Positions 1-8,514 of a stretch of DNA of 64,000 nt are shown one piece after another (within the stretch, counting starts at the first letter, position 1; each line of letters starts with the position of its first letter). The notes under the pieces were generated by a model that made no database searches, was not told the origin of the DNA, and was given only the letters and a program-made list of their open reading frames with translations. Source of the DNA: JADJPO01 sp963750395 (GTDB lineage Bacteria > Actinomycetota > Actinomycetes > Actinomycetales > Kineosporiaceae); assembly GCA_963750395.1 (NCBI GenBank), contig CAVVQM010000007.1, positions 1 through 64,000 on the forward strand, in the 5' to 3' direction. A program made the translations under genes and the position numbers.

Positions 1-641
1 AGGCAGGCCTGCCGGCGGGGCGGCGCGCGAACGACCCGGTGGCCGTCCAGTCGGCACCGGGCTCGGGCAGCCGGGTGCTGAACCAGCGGCCCATCGAACA
101 GGCCAACCTGATCCTGGGCACGACCGGGCTGACCGCCACCGACCCACGCAGGCATGCGATGTCGATGCTGAACACCGTCCTCGGCGGCGGCATGAGCAGT
201 CGCCTGTTCCAGGAGATCCGCGAGCGGCGGGGCCTGGCCTACTCGGTGTACTCCTTCGCCTCCTCCTACTCCGACGCCGGCTACTTCGGGCTCTATGCGG
301 GCTGCGCGCCCTCCCGGGTCACCGAGGTGGTCGGCCTGCTCGGTGCCGGGCTGGACGACGTCGCGGCCGACGGGATCAGCGACGAGGAACTGGCCCGGGC
401 GCACGGACAGTTGTGTGGCTCGCTGGTCCTGGGACTGGAGGACTCCGGGTCTCGAATGTCGCGGCTCGGCAAGGCCGAACTGGTCCAGGGGGAGTACCTG
501 AGCGTGGACGACGTCCTCGAGCGGGTGCGGTCGGTGACCGCCCGCGACGTCCAGGAGCTGGCCGCCGACCTCGCGGCCCGCCCGCGCCGGCTCACCCTGG
601 TCGGCCCCTTCGCCGACGAATCCGATCTTCCCGTCGTCTGA
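1..641 (+). CDS. M16 family zinc peptidase, C-terminal part (cut by left edge)
   Basis: The frame is open from the first base, so only the C-terminal ~210 residues are present. They match the C-terminal half of M16 (pitrilysin/processing-peptidase-like) proteins: the stretch SSRLFQEIRERRGLAYSVYS, followed by a glycine-rich sheet segment, is typical of the second, non-catalytic M16 domain. The zinc motif HxxEH lies in the missing N-terminal half, so activity cannot be judged. In M. tuberculosis the equivalent gene is pepR (Rv2782c), just upstream of the dapB region, which fits this position. dapB follows 44 bases later on the same strand, probably co-transcribed. Confidence 0.88.
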   Translation, partial: AGLPAGRRANDPVAVQSAPGSGSRVLNQRPIEQANLILGTTGLTATDPRRHAMSMLNTVLGGGMSSRLFQEIRERRGLAYSVYSFASSYSDAGYFGLYAGCAPSRVTEVVGLLGAGLDDVAADGISDEELARAHGQLCGSLVLGLEDSGSRMSRLGKAELVQGEYLSVDDVLERVRSVTARDVQELAADLAARPRRLTLVGPFADESDLPVV

Positions 642-667
642 TCCCACCTGATCCCACCTGATCCCAC
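638..667 (+). repeat. Three tandem copies of CTGATCCCAC across a stop codon
   Basis: A 10-bp unit, CTGATCCCAC, is repeated three times without a gap. The first copy contains the TGA stop of the M16 peptidase gene, and the array fills most of the short gap before dapB. It looks like a slippage-generated simple repeat. Confidence 0.85.
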
Positions 668-685
668 TGGGACGAGGAGTGCCTG

Positions 686-1435
686 ATGCGTGTCGCCGTG
701 ATCGGAGCCAGGGGCCGGATGGGCCGGGCGGTGTGCGAGGCCGTGCGGGCCGCGCCCGACCTCACCCTGGGCCCGCAGATCGATGTCGGTGCCGACAGCG
801 ACGACCTGGCGTCGCTCAGCGGGCAGACCGCCGACGTGGCCGTGGTGTTCTCGGTGCCCGACGTGGTGCTGGACCACGTGCTGACCTGCGTGCGCGCCGG
901 GGTGCACGCGGTGGTCGGCACCACCGGGTGGGAGGCCCAGAGACAGGACGCCGTCCGCGCCGAGCTCGCTGAACACCCCGGCGTCGGGGTGCTCGTGGCG
1001 CCGAACTTCGCCCTCGGTGCGGTGCTGCTGATGCGGTTCGCGGCGATGGCGGCACCGCACTACGAATCGGTCGAGGTGATCGAGCTGCATCACCCGGACA
1101 AGGTCGACGCGCCGTCGGGGACCGCCGCGCACACCGCCGAGCTGATCTCCGCCGCCCGCGCGGCCGCGGGCTCGACCACGATGCCCGACGCCACGACGAC
1201 CGCGGTCGAGGGCGCCCGGGGTGCCGAGGTGAGCGGGGTGCGGGTGCACGCGGTGCGCCTGCGCGGGCTGGTCGCGCACGAGGAGGTCCTGCTGGGCAAC
1301 CCCGGCGAGATCCTGACCCTGCGTCACGACAGCCTGGATCGCTCGTGCTTCATGCCGGGTGTGCTGATCGGGGTGCGAACCGTCGGCTCCCGTCCGGGCC
1401 TGACCGTGGGTCTCGAGCACTACCTGGACCTCTGA
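686..1435 (+). CDS. dapB: 4-hydroxy-tetrahydrodipicolinate reductase
   Basis: DapB reduces 4-hydroxy-tetrahydrodipicolinate with NAD(P)H in the diaminopimelate/lysine pathway, in the cytoplasm. The 249-residue protein is the usual length. The N-terminal nucleotide-binding loop is VIGARGRMG; the C-terminal substrate-binding region contains ELHHPDKVDAPSGTA, with the catalytic His pair and the Lys of the KxDxPSGTA motif. The ATG has a GAGGAG ribosome site six bases upstream. dapA lies 6.2 kb downstream and dapF 43 kb downstream, so the pathway is split over the window. The gene converges on glcF with only 14 bases between. Confidence 0.97.
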   Translation: MRVAVIGARGRMGRAVCEAVRAAPDLTLGPQIDVGADSDDLASLSGQTADVAVVFSVPDVVLDHVLTCVRAGVHAVVGTTGWEAQRQDAVRAELAEHPGVGVLVAPNFALGAVLLMRFAAMAAPHYESVEVIELHHPDKVDAPSGTAAHTAELISAARAAAGSTTMPDATTTAVEGARGAEVSGVRVHAVRLRGLVAHEEVLLGNPGEILTLRHDSLDRSCFMPGVLIGVRTVGSRPGLTVGLEHYLDL

Positions 1436-1449
1436 GCCGGGCGAGGCGG

Positions 1450-2577
1450 TCAGATCACGGCGCGGGCCAGCAACTCGGCCAGGTGCAGTACCTTCGTCCG
1501 CGACCGACGTCGCCGCAGCCCGCCGATCAGCTGGCGCTGGCAGACCACGTTCACGACCACCAGGTGGTCCAGGTCGGCAGCCTCGATCTCGTCGAGGTGG
1601 ACCTCGAGCACCCGTCGGGAGTCCTTGGCACGCATCAGGGAGTAGGTGCCGGCGGAGCCGCAGCACGACCCGGAGGACGGCAGGTCGACGAAGTCGGCGA
1701 CACGGCCGATGAGTTCCGCGGCCTGACCGCTGACCTGCAGACCGTTGCGCAGGTGACAGGACTCCTGCAGGCCGATCCTGGCCCGTCGACCACGCACCCT
1801 GACCTCCCTGAGCCGGGGCGCGGCGTCCGGCCGGGCCTCCCAGTGGCCGAGCAGGAACTGCGACAGTTCCCTGACCCGGTCGCGGCCCAGCACGTGGGCC
1901 AGGTGAGCCCCGCAGCCGCCGGACGTGGTCAGGATCGTGCCGGGCATCCGGTCGCCCAGGTCGCGCGCCATCGTCACCGCCCGCTCCGAGGCGCCGTTGT
2001 GCGCGTGCAGGGCCCCGCAGCAGCCCTGCCCGGAGGGCACGTCGACGACTCCGGGCAGCAGGCGGAGGACCGACCGGGAGATGCCCGGGAACAGCGCGCG
2101 TTCGGCGCAGCCGAGCATCAGGTGGACGGCGCCCGGTCGCGCCGGTCCGGTCCGGGTCGCCGCCCGGCGCACCCAGCCGGCCGCCGTGATGGCCGGGGTG
2201 ATCCGCATCCCGGCACGCAGGGCGAGCGCGATCGGCGGCACCCGCCGACCGCGCCACTGGTGATCGCGCCACTGCTCGAGGAGCTGTCCGTACTGGACGC
2301 CCGCCGGGCACACGCTCTCGCAGGCCCGGCAGCCGATGCAGAACGAGGCCTGCTCGACCAGGGTCGGGTCGTCCGGTTCCAGTCGGCCGGTCTCCAGCGC
2401 CCGCATCAGGGTGATCCGCCCGCGGGGGCTGGACCGCTCGTCCTGGGTCATCCGGTAGGTCGGGCAGGCCGGCAGGCAGAACCCACACGAGATGCACGCG
2501 TCGAGCAGTTCGCGGTCGAAGATCCCTCGGCGCGTCGCCTTCGCGTCCGCCGACTCGCCCGGGGCCGGCGCACTCAT
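1450..2577 (-). CDS. glcF: Glycolate oxidase-like iron-sulfur subunit
   Basis: A 375-residue protein with two N-terminal 4Fe-4S clusters (CISCGFCLPACP and CIGCRACESVCP) and two C-terminal CCG-type cysteine motifs (GCCGALH and SCCGSAG). This is the architecture of GlcF and of lactate-oxidase iron-sulfur subunits. It would pass electrons from the flavin subunit GlcD to the quinone pool. The start is the ATG at 2577, because it overlaps the glcD stop in an ATGA arrangement; longer in-frame extensions are less likely. No glcE is present, so a two-subunit 2-hydroxyacid dehydrogenase is inferred. The exact substrate (glycolate or D-lactate) cannot be told from sequence. Confidence 0.9.
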   Translation of the reverse strand: MSAPAPGESADAKATRRGIFDRELLDACISCGFCLPACPTYRMTQDERSSPRGRITLMRALETGRLEPDDPTLVEQASFCIGCRACESVCPAGVQYGQLLEQWRDHQWRGRRVPPIALALRAGMRITPAITAAGWVRRAATRTGPARPGAVHLMLGCAERALFPGISRSVLRLLPGVVDVPSGQGCCGALHAHNGASERAVTMARDLGDRMPGTILTTSGGCGAHLAHVLGRDRVRELSQFLLGHWEARPDAAPRLREVRVRGRRARIGLQESCHLRNGLQVSGQAAELIGRVADFVDLPSSGSCCGSAGTYSLMRAKDSRRVLEVHLDEIEAADLDHLVVVNVVCQRQLIGGLRRRRSRTKVLHLAELLARAVI

Positions 2578-3980
2578 GAACCGAGCTTGCCGGGGTTGAG
2601 GATGCCGGCCGGGTCGAAGGCGGTCTTGATCCGACGCAGCAGGGCCAGCTGGTCCTGGCCCAGCCGGGCGGCCAACCACGGCCGTTTCGCCGCACCCACA
2701 CCGTGCTCACCGGTGATCGTGCCGCCCAGATCCATCGCGGCGTGGAAGATCCTGTCGAAGGCGGCCTCGGCCCGGTGACGGGCGTCGCCGTCGTCCGGAT
2801 CGAAGACGATGGTCGGGTGCAGGTTGCCGTCCCCGGCGTGGCCGAAGGTCGCGCAGACGACGTCGTGCCGCGCCGCGATGGCGTCGATCCGGGCGACCAT
2901 CTCGGCCAGCCTGGGCCGCGGCACCGTGACGTCCTCGAGCATGGTGATCGGGGCGAGTCGGGCCAGCGCGGGCAGCGAGCAGCGCCGGGCCGCCATCAGC
3001 GCATCGGACTCCACCACGTCGCGGGCGCGGGTCACGGTCCGCGCGCCCACCTCGACGCAGGTGTCGGCCATCCGGTCCAGGGACGCCGACACGTGCTCGG
3101 GTGGCCCGTCGTCGCCGAACAGCAGGAGTGCTCCGGCGGTGCGGTCCAGGCCCAGTCCCGCGGAGTCCTCCACGGCGTTGATGCACCGGTTGTCGAGGAA
3201 CTCCAGGGTGGCCGGCAGCACGCCCTGGGCGATGATCCGGGCCACGGCCCGCCCGGCGTCGGCGAGGGTGTCGAAGTAGGCCACCCCGGTCCCGACGGTC
3301 GCCGGCATCGGCACCAGGCCCACGGTCACCTCGGTGATCACCGCGAGGGTGCCCTCGGACCCGGTGAGCAGCCGGGTGAGGTCGTACCCGGCGACGTCCT
3401 TCCACAGCCGGCCTCCGGTGCGGATCACCTCGCCGGTGGCCAGCACCGCCTCGAGGCCGAGCACGTAGTTGCGGGTCACGCCGTACTTCAGACCGCGCAG
3501 GCCACCGGCACAGGTCGCGACGTTGCCCGCCACGGTGGAGACGGTGCGACTGCCCGGATCCGGGGCGTAGAGCAGGCCCCTGGCCGCGGCCGCGCCCGCC
3601 AGTTCGGCGGTGGTGACCCCCGGCTGGACGACGGCGAGCAGCTCGTCGGCACTGATCTCGCCGATCCGGTTCATCCGGGTCAGCGTCATGACGATGCCGC
3701 CCAGCTCGGGGACCGTCATCGCCGCGAGGTTGGAGCCGGCGCCCCGAGGGGTGACCGGCACGCCGGTGCGGGTGGCCAGCGCGAGGATCTCGCTGACCTG
3801 GCCGGTGTCGGCCGGCATCACGACGGCGTCCGGCCGGGCGTGGAACAGGGGAGTGGCGTCGCGGGAGAAGGCCTCGACGTCACCGTCGGTGGTCAGCACG
3901 TACGGGTCACCGGCGATCGAGCGCAGTTCGTCCAGGACCGTCTCGGTCAGGGTCCCGCAACGGTTCCCGACGGCGCTCAC
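2574..3980 (-). CDS. glcD: FAD-linked 2-hydroxyacid oxidase (glycolate oxidase GlcD-like)
   Basis: A 468-residue FAD-binding PCMH-type oxidase. The N-terminal half carries the flavin-binding stretch VTPRGAGSNLAAM and later PDPGS; the C-terminal half has the FAD-oxidase C domain ending in the typical FGHAGDGNLHPT and TGEHGVGAAKRPW motifs. Such enzymes oxidise glycolate or D-lactate and need an iron-sulfur partner, which is the overlapping downstream glcF. Length and domain order are normal for the family. No dedicated regulator is seen nearby. Confidence 0.92.
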   Translation of the reverse strand: MSAVGNRCGTLTETVLDELRSIAGDPYVLTTDGDVEAFSRDATPLFHARPDAVVMPADTGQVSEILALATRTGVPVTPRGAGSNLAAMTVPELGGIVMTLTRMNRIGEISADELLAVVQPGVTTAELAGAAAARGLLYAPDPGSRTVSTVAGNVATCAGGLRGLKYGVTRNYVLGLEAVLATGEVIRTGGRLWKDVAGYDLTRLLTGSEGTLAVITEVTVGLVPMPATVGTGVAYFDTLADAGRAVARIIAQGVLPATLEFLDNRCINAVEDSAGLGLDRTAGALLLFGDDGPPEHVSASLDRMADTCVEVGARTVTRARDVVESDALMAARRCSLPALARLAPITMLEDVTVPRPRLAEMVARIDAIAARHDVVCATFGHAGDGNLHPTIVFDPDDGDARHRAEAAFDRIFHAAMDLGGTITGEHGVGAAKRPWLAARLGQDQLALLRRIKTAFDPAGILNPGKLGS

Positions 3981-4064
3981 GGCACCACGCTACGACGGGC
4001 CCTCGGGATCCGACAGGTCCACCGTGGCCTGCGCCGACAGCCCCATCGCGTGCCGCGAGCCGGC

Positions 4065-4367
4065 TCACAGCAGGCGGATCACGGCGGCCAAGCCGGCCGC
4101 GCCTACCACGACCACGACGAAGGGTGCGCCCCGCCAGAGCAGCAGCGCGGCCAGGCACAGCGCGGGGATCCGGGCGTCCAGTACCAGGTGCCGGCCCGCG
4201 CCGAGGGTCTGCACCGCGACCAGCGCCGACAGGAGCGCGACGGTGATCAGGGCCGAGGTCCGGGCGACCCCAGGCCGCTCCAGCCACTGGTGCGGCAGCA
4301 GGTAGCCGGCGAACTTCACCGCGAAACACGCCGCGGTGCCGAGCGCGATCGCCGCCCAGGTGGTCAT
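4065..4367 (-). CDS. azlD: AzlD-family branched-chain amino acid transport protein
   Basis: A 100-residue, almost entirely hydrophobic protein with about four predicted membrane segments. It fits the AzlD family (for example VKFAGYLLPHQWLE near the N-terminus and RIPALCLAALLLW in the middle). AzlD works with AzlC as a two-component exporter of branched-chain amino acids or analogues. Its ATG overlaps the azlC stop by four bases, which supports translational coupling. Last gene of a four-gene minus-strand operon. Confidence 0.87.
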   Translation of the reverse strand: MTTWAAIALGTAACFAVKFAGYLLPHQWLERPGVARTSALITVALLSALVAVQTLGAGRHLVLDARIPALCLAALLLWRGAPFVVVVVGAAGLAAVIRLL

Positions 4368-5014
4368 CGCCGCACCACCAGGACCACCGACGCGGCCGCC
4401 AGCACCGGCACACCGGCGGGCGCCACCGGGATCAGGACGGCTGCCAGCGCGACGGCGGCCAGTGCGACGTTCCGGTTGGTCCGCTCACGCAGCCGCGGCC
4501 AGAGCAGGGCCAGGAACGCCGCGGCCGCAGCGGCGTCCAGGCCGTACTGTGCCGGGTCCCCGACCGCCGCCCCGGCCAGCGCGCCCGCCAGCGTGGCTGC
4601 GTTCCACAGGCTGAAGACCGCCAGCCCGGTGCTCCAGAAGCCCAGCCGCACGAGGTCCGGACGCAGCTGGGCGGTTCCCACCGCGGTCGATTCGTCGATG
4701 GTCAACTGCGCGGCGGCCGGGACGCGCCAGCCTCCCGCCTGCAGGCGCGGAGCCATGGCCAGGGCATAGAACCCGTTGCGCACCCCGAGCAGGGCGGCCG
4801 TCGCGGCGGCGGTGATCCCCGCCCCGCCCGCGCCCAGCACCCCGATGAAGGCGAATTGGGAACCCCCGGTGAACATGGCCAGGCTCAGCACGCAGGTCTG
4901 GGTGACACTGAGTCCGGCGGCGACCGACAGGGCTCCGAAGGAGATGCCGTAGGCGCCGGTGGCGATGCCCACCGAGGCGGCCTGGCGCAGCACGGCACGC
5001 CGTTCCTCAGACAT
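4364..5014 (-). CDS. azlC: AzlC family ABC-type-independent amino acid exporter subunit
   Basis: A 216-residue membrane protein matching the AzlC/YgaZ family. The conserved N-terminal part reads GAYGISFGALSVAAGLSVTQTC, and FTGGSQFAFIG follows; about five to six membrane segments can be seen. With AzlD it exports branched-chain amino acids or toxic analogues. Its start overlaps the end of the upstream unknown gene by eight bases and its end overlaps azlD by four, so the genes are tightly coupled. Confidence 0.9.
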   Translation of the reverse strand: MSEERRAVLRQAASVGIATGAYGISFGALSVAAGLSVTQTCVLSLAMFTGGSQFAFIGVLGAGGAGITAAATAALLGVRNGFYALAMAPRLQAGGWRVPAAAQLTIDESTAVGTAQLRPDLVRLGFWSTGLAVFSLWNAATLAGALAGAAVGDPAQYGLDAAAAAAFLALLWPRLRERTNRNVALAAVALAAVLIPVAPAGVPVLAAASVVLVVRR

Positions 5015-5480
5015 CGAACACCTCCGACCGGGCGATCTCGGACCACGCCTCGTCCAGCAGGGCGCGCAGAGTGTGCCGATCTGGAGCCAGGTGGGCCAGG
5101 ACGAGGATGGCGTGCCGGGTCAGCACCTCCGGATCGATCTGAGGCACCGTCGGGTCGTCGTCCGGTGGGGTGATCGCGATCCCGAACGCCCCGGTCAGCA
5201 CCACCGCGACGGCGAACGGATCCACCGTGCCGCGCGGGTGGGCGCCGACCAGGCCGCGCACCATGGCGACGAGATCATCGCTGTCCACACCGTCCGGGTG
5301 ATGCCGTTCCAGGGCCGGGCGCACCGCGGCGGCCAGCAGTCTGCTCAGGTGCTCGGGCCGGGCCGTGGCCAGCCGGTCCAGGGCGGCCCGCAGCCGATCC
5401 TCCCGACGGGCGGCCGTGGCTTCGGTGGCCTCGACGAGGAGGCGGTCCAGGGCTGCGGCCGGTGCGGGCAGCTCAAGCAT
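5007..5480 (-). CDS. Unrecognised helical protein in the azlCD operon
   Basis: A 157-residue protein I do not recognise. It looks all-helical, rich in Ala, Leu, Arg and Asp, with no membrane segment, signal peptide or cysteine motif. The central part (FAVAVVLTGAFGIAI) is the only hydrophobic stretch. It overlaps the upstream GNAT gene and the downstream azlC gene by eight bases each, so it is translated as part of this operon. The shape somewhat recalls the ligand-binding half of TetR regulators, but no helix-turn-helix is visible. A true gene is likely because of the two overlaps; function unknown. Confidence 0.6.
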   Translation of the reverse strand: MLELPAPAAALDRLLVEATEATAARREDRLRAALDRLATARPEHLSRLLAAAVRPALERHHPDGVDSDDLVAMVRGLVGAHPRGTVDPFAVAVVLTGAFGIAITPPDDDPTVPQIDPEVLTRHAILVLAHLAPDRHTLRALLDEAWSEIARSEVFDV

Positions 5481-5973
5481 CGCCGAGGTCCGCCGCCGCC
5501 CGCACCTCGATGACCTCGCCGCCGTCCTGGCGCAGGTAGGTGCGCCGGGCGCCGTCCGGGGTGATGCCGGCCGAGGCGAGGAAGGAGAGCATCACCTCGT
5601 CCGCCTCGGGCACCCAGATCTGCAACCGGCTCGCGTCGCCGTCGCGCAGCGTGTCCACGGCGGCGGCCAGCAGGCGCGAGCCGTGACCCTGTCGCTGGTG
5701 AAAGGGGTCGACGACGAGCGCGGCGATCTCGATCCCGGCCAGGGCCAGGAACCCGATGACCAGGTCGTCGGCGACGGCGACGAGTACCACGTGGCGGGGC
5801 GAGGGCGGTTCGGCGACGGCCCGCCGCCAGGGCTCGGCCAGGACCTGCGGGGTCATCTCGGCGAGCATCTGCGGCGGCAGCAGGTCGGCGTAGGCCAGCC
5901 GCCACGAACGCGACTGGACGGCGCCGATCGCCGCGGCATCGCCCGAGGAGGCGGGGCGGACGGTGGCGGTCAT
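5473..5973 (-). CDS. GNAT family N-acetyltransferase
   Basis: A 166-residue single-domain GNAT enzyme. It starts MTATVRPASSGDAAAI, the usual first strand, and contains the acetyl-CoA loop in VVDPFHQRQGHGSRLL (Q-x-x-G-x-G). These transfer an acetyl group from acetyl-CoA to an amine; the substrate is unknown. The start at 5973 is chosen because upstream sequence is shared with the divergent HAD gene, only 30 bases away. It is the first gene of the operon that includes azlC and azlD, hinting that the acetylated and exported compounds could be related. Confidence 0.85.
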   Translation of the reverse strand: MTATVRPASSGDAAAIGAVQSRSWRLAYADLLPPQMLAEMTPQVLAEPWRRAVAEPPSPRHVVLVAVADDLVIGFLALAGIEIAALVVDPFHQRQGHGSRLLAAAVDTLRDGDASRLQIWVPEADEVMLSFLASAGITPDGARRTYLRQDGGEVIEVRAAADLGDA

Positions 5974-6003
5974 GGTCCTAGCCTGCCCGTAGCCTTGCCT
6001 GCC

Positions 6004-6675
6004 GTGAGCATCCACCCCCCGGGACTGGGCGAGTTGACCCGTCGCCGCTTCGCCGCGGTGCTGTTCGATCTGGACGGGACCCTCATCGACTCCACTCCGG
6101 CGGTGCTGCGTGCCTGGCACCGCTGGAGCACCGAGCACGGATACGACGGGTTCCCCGTCGACGTGCCGCACGGCGTCCCGGCTCGCCAGGTGCTCGCCAC
6201 GTTCCTTCCGGCCGAGCAGATCGAGGCCGGCTTCGAGCGCCTGGAGGAGCTGGAGGTGTCCGACACCGAGGGCGTCACGGTGCTGCCGGGCGCCGCCGAG
6301 GCGCTGCGGGTGCTGTCCGGCCACCGGACCGCGATCGTCACCTCGGGCACGCCGCGGCTGGCGGCCGCCCGCATCGCGGCCAGCGGGCTGGCCGTGCCGC
6401 CGCTGGTGATCACCGCGGACGACGTCACGTCGGGAAAGCCGGATCCGGAGCCGTTCCTCCTGGCCGCGGCCCGCCTCGGTGTGGACCCCGCCGACTGCCT
6501 GGTGGTCGAGGACGCGGTGGCCGGGCTGACCGCCGGCCGGGACGCCGGATGCGCCACCCTCGCCGTGACGACCAGCCACGACGCCGGCGAGCTGGACGCC
6601 GACGCGCTGGTGGACTCACTGGCCGACGTGCGCTTCGTCGTGACCGGCCAAACGATCGCCCTGACCGCGAGCTAG
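6004..6675 (+). CDS. HAD-superfamily sugar-phosphatase-like hydrolase
   Basis: A 223-residue haloacid-dehalogenase-type phosphatase. The nucleophile motif is FDLDGTLIDS (Asp22 and Asp24), motif II is TSGTPRL, motif III lies around SGKPDPEPF and motif IV is VVEDAVAGLTAG. The cap (residues ~35-95) and KPxPxxF signature put it with the beta-phosphoglucomutase/sugar-phosphatase subgroup. The GTG at 6004 is chosen because it stands right after the short divergent promoter region shared with the GNAT gene. thyX follows 24 bases after its stop. Substrate unknown. Confidence 0.88.
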   Translation: MSIHPPGLGELTRRRFAAVLFDLDGTLIDSTPAVLRAWHRWSTEHGYDGFPVDVPHGVPARQVLATFLPAEQIEAGFERLEELEVSDTEGVTVLPGAAEALRVLSGHRTAIVTSGTPRLAAARIAASGLAVPPLVITADDVTSGKPDPEPFLLAAARLGVDPADCLVVEDAVAGLTAGRDAGCATLAVTTSHDAGELDADALVDSLADVRFVVTGQTIALTAS

Positions 6676-6699
6676 CGCGGTGAGAAGTAGGCTGCGCGG

Positions 6700-7467
6700 G
6701 TGAGTGAAACCGACTCCCGCACCACGGCCGCACCCGACGTCGACATCCGCGACGACGAGGTCACCTTCCGCTCGGACGTCACCGTCGAGCTCGTCCGCTC
6801 CGCCGCCCGCGACGCCGACGTGCTCTTCGCCGCCAGGGTCTCCACCCAGGGGGAGCAGACCCTGGACCACCTCGAGGACGACCCGACCCGGTCCACCGGG
6901 CTGATCAACTACCTGATGCGCGATCGGCACGGCAGTCCGTTCGAGCACAACTCGATGACGTTCTACGTGCAGGCGCCGATCTTCGTCTTCCGCGAGTTCA
7001 TGCGCCACCGGATCGCCAGCTACAACGAGGAGTCCGGCAGGTACCGCGAACTGCGCCCGGTGTTCTACGTGCCCGGGCCGCAGCGGCGGCTGGTGCAGGT
7101 CGGCAAGCCCGGCGCCTACGACTTCGTCGAGGGCACACCGGAGCAGAGCGACCTGGTGCAGGCCGAGACCAGACGGGCCTGCCGGCAGTCCTATGCCGCC
7201 TATCAGCGGATGCTCGAGGCGGGGGTGGCCCGCGAGGTGGCTCGGATCGTGCTGCCGGTGAGCATCTACTCCTCGATGTACGTGACGATGAACGCCCGGT
7301 CGCTGATGAACTTCCTGTCCCTGCGCACCAAGCGCGATCACGCCAGCTTCCCCTCGTTCCCGCAGCGGGAGATCGAGATGTGTGCCGAGCAGATGGAGGC
7401 CTTCTGGTCCCAGCTGATGCCTCTGACCCATGCGGCCTTCGAGGCCAACGGCCGAGTCGCCCCCTGA
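6700..7467 (+). CDS. thyX: Flavin-dependent thymidylate synthase
   Basis: ThyX makes dTMP from dUMP with methylenetetrahydrofolate, NADPH and FAD. The 255-residue protein contains the diagnostic RHRxxSxNEESxRY motif as RHRIASYNEESGRY near residue 102 and the C-terminal NARSLMNFLSLR region. It starts at a GTG. No thyA is in the window. In mycobacteria thyX lies next to dapA, as here. It is followed by a CRP-like palindrome and a strong terminator before dapA. Confidence 0.97.
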   Translation: MSETDSRTTAAPDVDIRDDEVTFRSDVTVELVRSAARDADVLFAARVSTQGEQTLDHLEDDPTRSTGLINYLMRDRHGSPFEHNSMTFYVQAPIFVFREFMRHRIASYNEESGRYRELRPVFYVPGPQRRLVQVGKPGAYDFVEGTPEQSDLVQAETRRACRQSYAAYQRMLEAGVAREVARIVLPVSIYSSMYVTMNARSLMNFLSLRTKRDHASFPSFPQREIEMCAEQMEAFWSQLMPLTHAAFEANGRVAP

Positions 7468-7484
7468 TGTGATCTGGATCACAT
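7467..7484. promoter_or_regulatory. CRP/GlxR-type operator palindrome
   Basis: ATGTGATCTGGATCACAT is an 18-bp near-perfect palindrome that contains TGTGA-N6-TCACA, the full consensus for CRP-family regulators, including actinobacterial CRP/GlxR. Its first base is the last base of the thyX stop codon. It lies 122 bases ahead of dapA, with a terminator hairpin in between, so it may control a short transcript or dapA. The match is direct; regulation is inferred. Confidence 0.7.
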
Positions 7485-7529
7485 CCACGCTGTCGTAACG
7501 GGCCGAACGGATGAGTCGATGTATCGGGT

Positions 7530-7579
7530 GAATCTCGGAGCTGCCCGGACCCCCGAGCGGGCAGCTCCGAGATTCTTTT
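7530..7579 (+). terminator. Strong intrinsic terminator upstream of dapA
   Basis: Two perfectly complementary 18-base arms, GAATCTCGGAGCTGCCCG (7530-7547) and its reverse complement (7558-7575), enclose a 10-base loop and are followed by TTTT. It ends transcription from thyX, or from the CRP-site region, before dapA. Confidence 0.88.
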
Positions 7580-7605
7580 GCCCGGGCGCGCGGTAGCCTC
7601 GGACC

Positions 7606-8514
7606 ATGTCCGAGCACCCCCGACCCCCCTTCGGCACGGTCCTGACGGCGATGGTCACGCCGTTCAGGCCCACGGGCGAACTGGACCTCGACGGCGCACA
7701 GGCCCTGGCGAACCATCTGGTCGAATCCGGACACGACGGCATTGTCGTCTCCGGGACCACGGGGGAGTCCCCGACGACCTCGGACGCCGAGAAGGAGGCC
7801 CTGCTGCGTGCCGTGCTGGAGGCGGTGGCCGGCCGCGCGCGGATCGTCGCGGGCGTCGGCACCAACGACACGGCGCACACCGTCGAGCTGGCGCGGCAGG
7901 CCGCCAAGGCCGGCGTCCACGGCCTGTTGGTGGTCACCCCGTACTACAACAAGCCGCCCCTGGAGTCGCTTGTCGCGCACTTCACCACGGCCGCCGACGC
8001 CACCGACCTGCCGGCGATGCTCTACGACATCCCCGGGCGCACGGGCGTGCGGATCACCACCGAGGGACTGCTGCGTCTGGCCGGACACCCCCGGATCGTC
8101 GCGGTCAAGGACGCCACGGGGGATCTGGTCGCCGGGATGAGGGTCATGGCGGCCACCGATCTCGCGTACTACTGCGGGGACGACGCGCTCAACCTGCCGT
8201 GGCTGAGCGTCGGCGCGGCCGGGCTGGTCAGCGTCACGGGCCACGTCACCGGCCGGCAGCATGTGCAGCTGGTCGCAGCCGTGGACGCCGGCGACCTGGC
8301 CTCGGCGCGACGGATCAACGAGGGCTTGATCCCGGTGGTCGAGGAGTTGATGTCCCCGGCCTCCCAGGGGGCGATCCGGGCCAAGGCGGCGCTGGAGCTC
8401 ACCGGTGTGATCGGCTCGCGCACGACCCGCGCCCCCCTGCTTCCCGCAACAGATGACGAGGTGGAACGTATGCGTTCGGTTCTCTCAGCAGCCGGGCTGG
8501 CGGGTGTTGCGTGA
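7606..8514 (+). CDS. dapA: 4-hydroxy-tetrahydrodipicolinate synthase
   Basis: DapA condenses pyruvate and aspartate semialdehyde, the first step of the diaminopimelate branch. The 302-residue TIM-barrel protein has the SGTTGESPT motif, the conserved TPYYNKPP with its catalytic Tyr, and the Schiff-base Lys in VAVKDATGD near residue 168. It begins downstream of the terminator. Its last four bases overlap the RNase J start (GTGA), so rnj is translationally coupled to it, an arrangement also seen in mycobacteria. Confidence 0.97.
   Translation: MSEHPRPPFGTVLTAMVTPFRPTGELDLDGAQALANHLVESGHDGIVVSGTTGESPTTSDAEKEALLRAVLEAVAGRARIVAGVGTNDTAHTVELARQAAKAGVHGLLVVTPYYNKPPLESLVAHFTTAADATDLPAMLYDIPGRTGVRITTEGLLRLAGHPRIVAVKDATGDLVAGMRVMAATDLAYYCGDDALNLPWLSVGAAGLVSVTGHVTGRQHVQLVAAVDAGDLASARRINEGLIPVVEELMSPASQGAIRAKAALELTGVIGSRTTRAPLLPATDDEVERMRSVLSAAGLAGVA

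Noticed and set aside
2703..4769. 688-codon open frame opposite glcD and azlC.
   Set aside because: Antisense shadow of well-supported genes with repetitive Gly/Arg/His composition.
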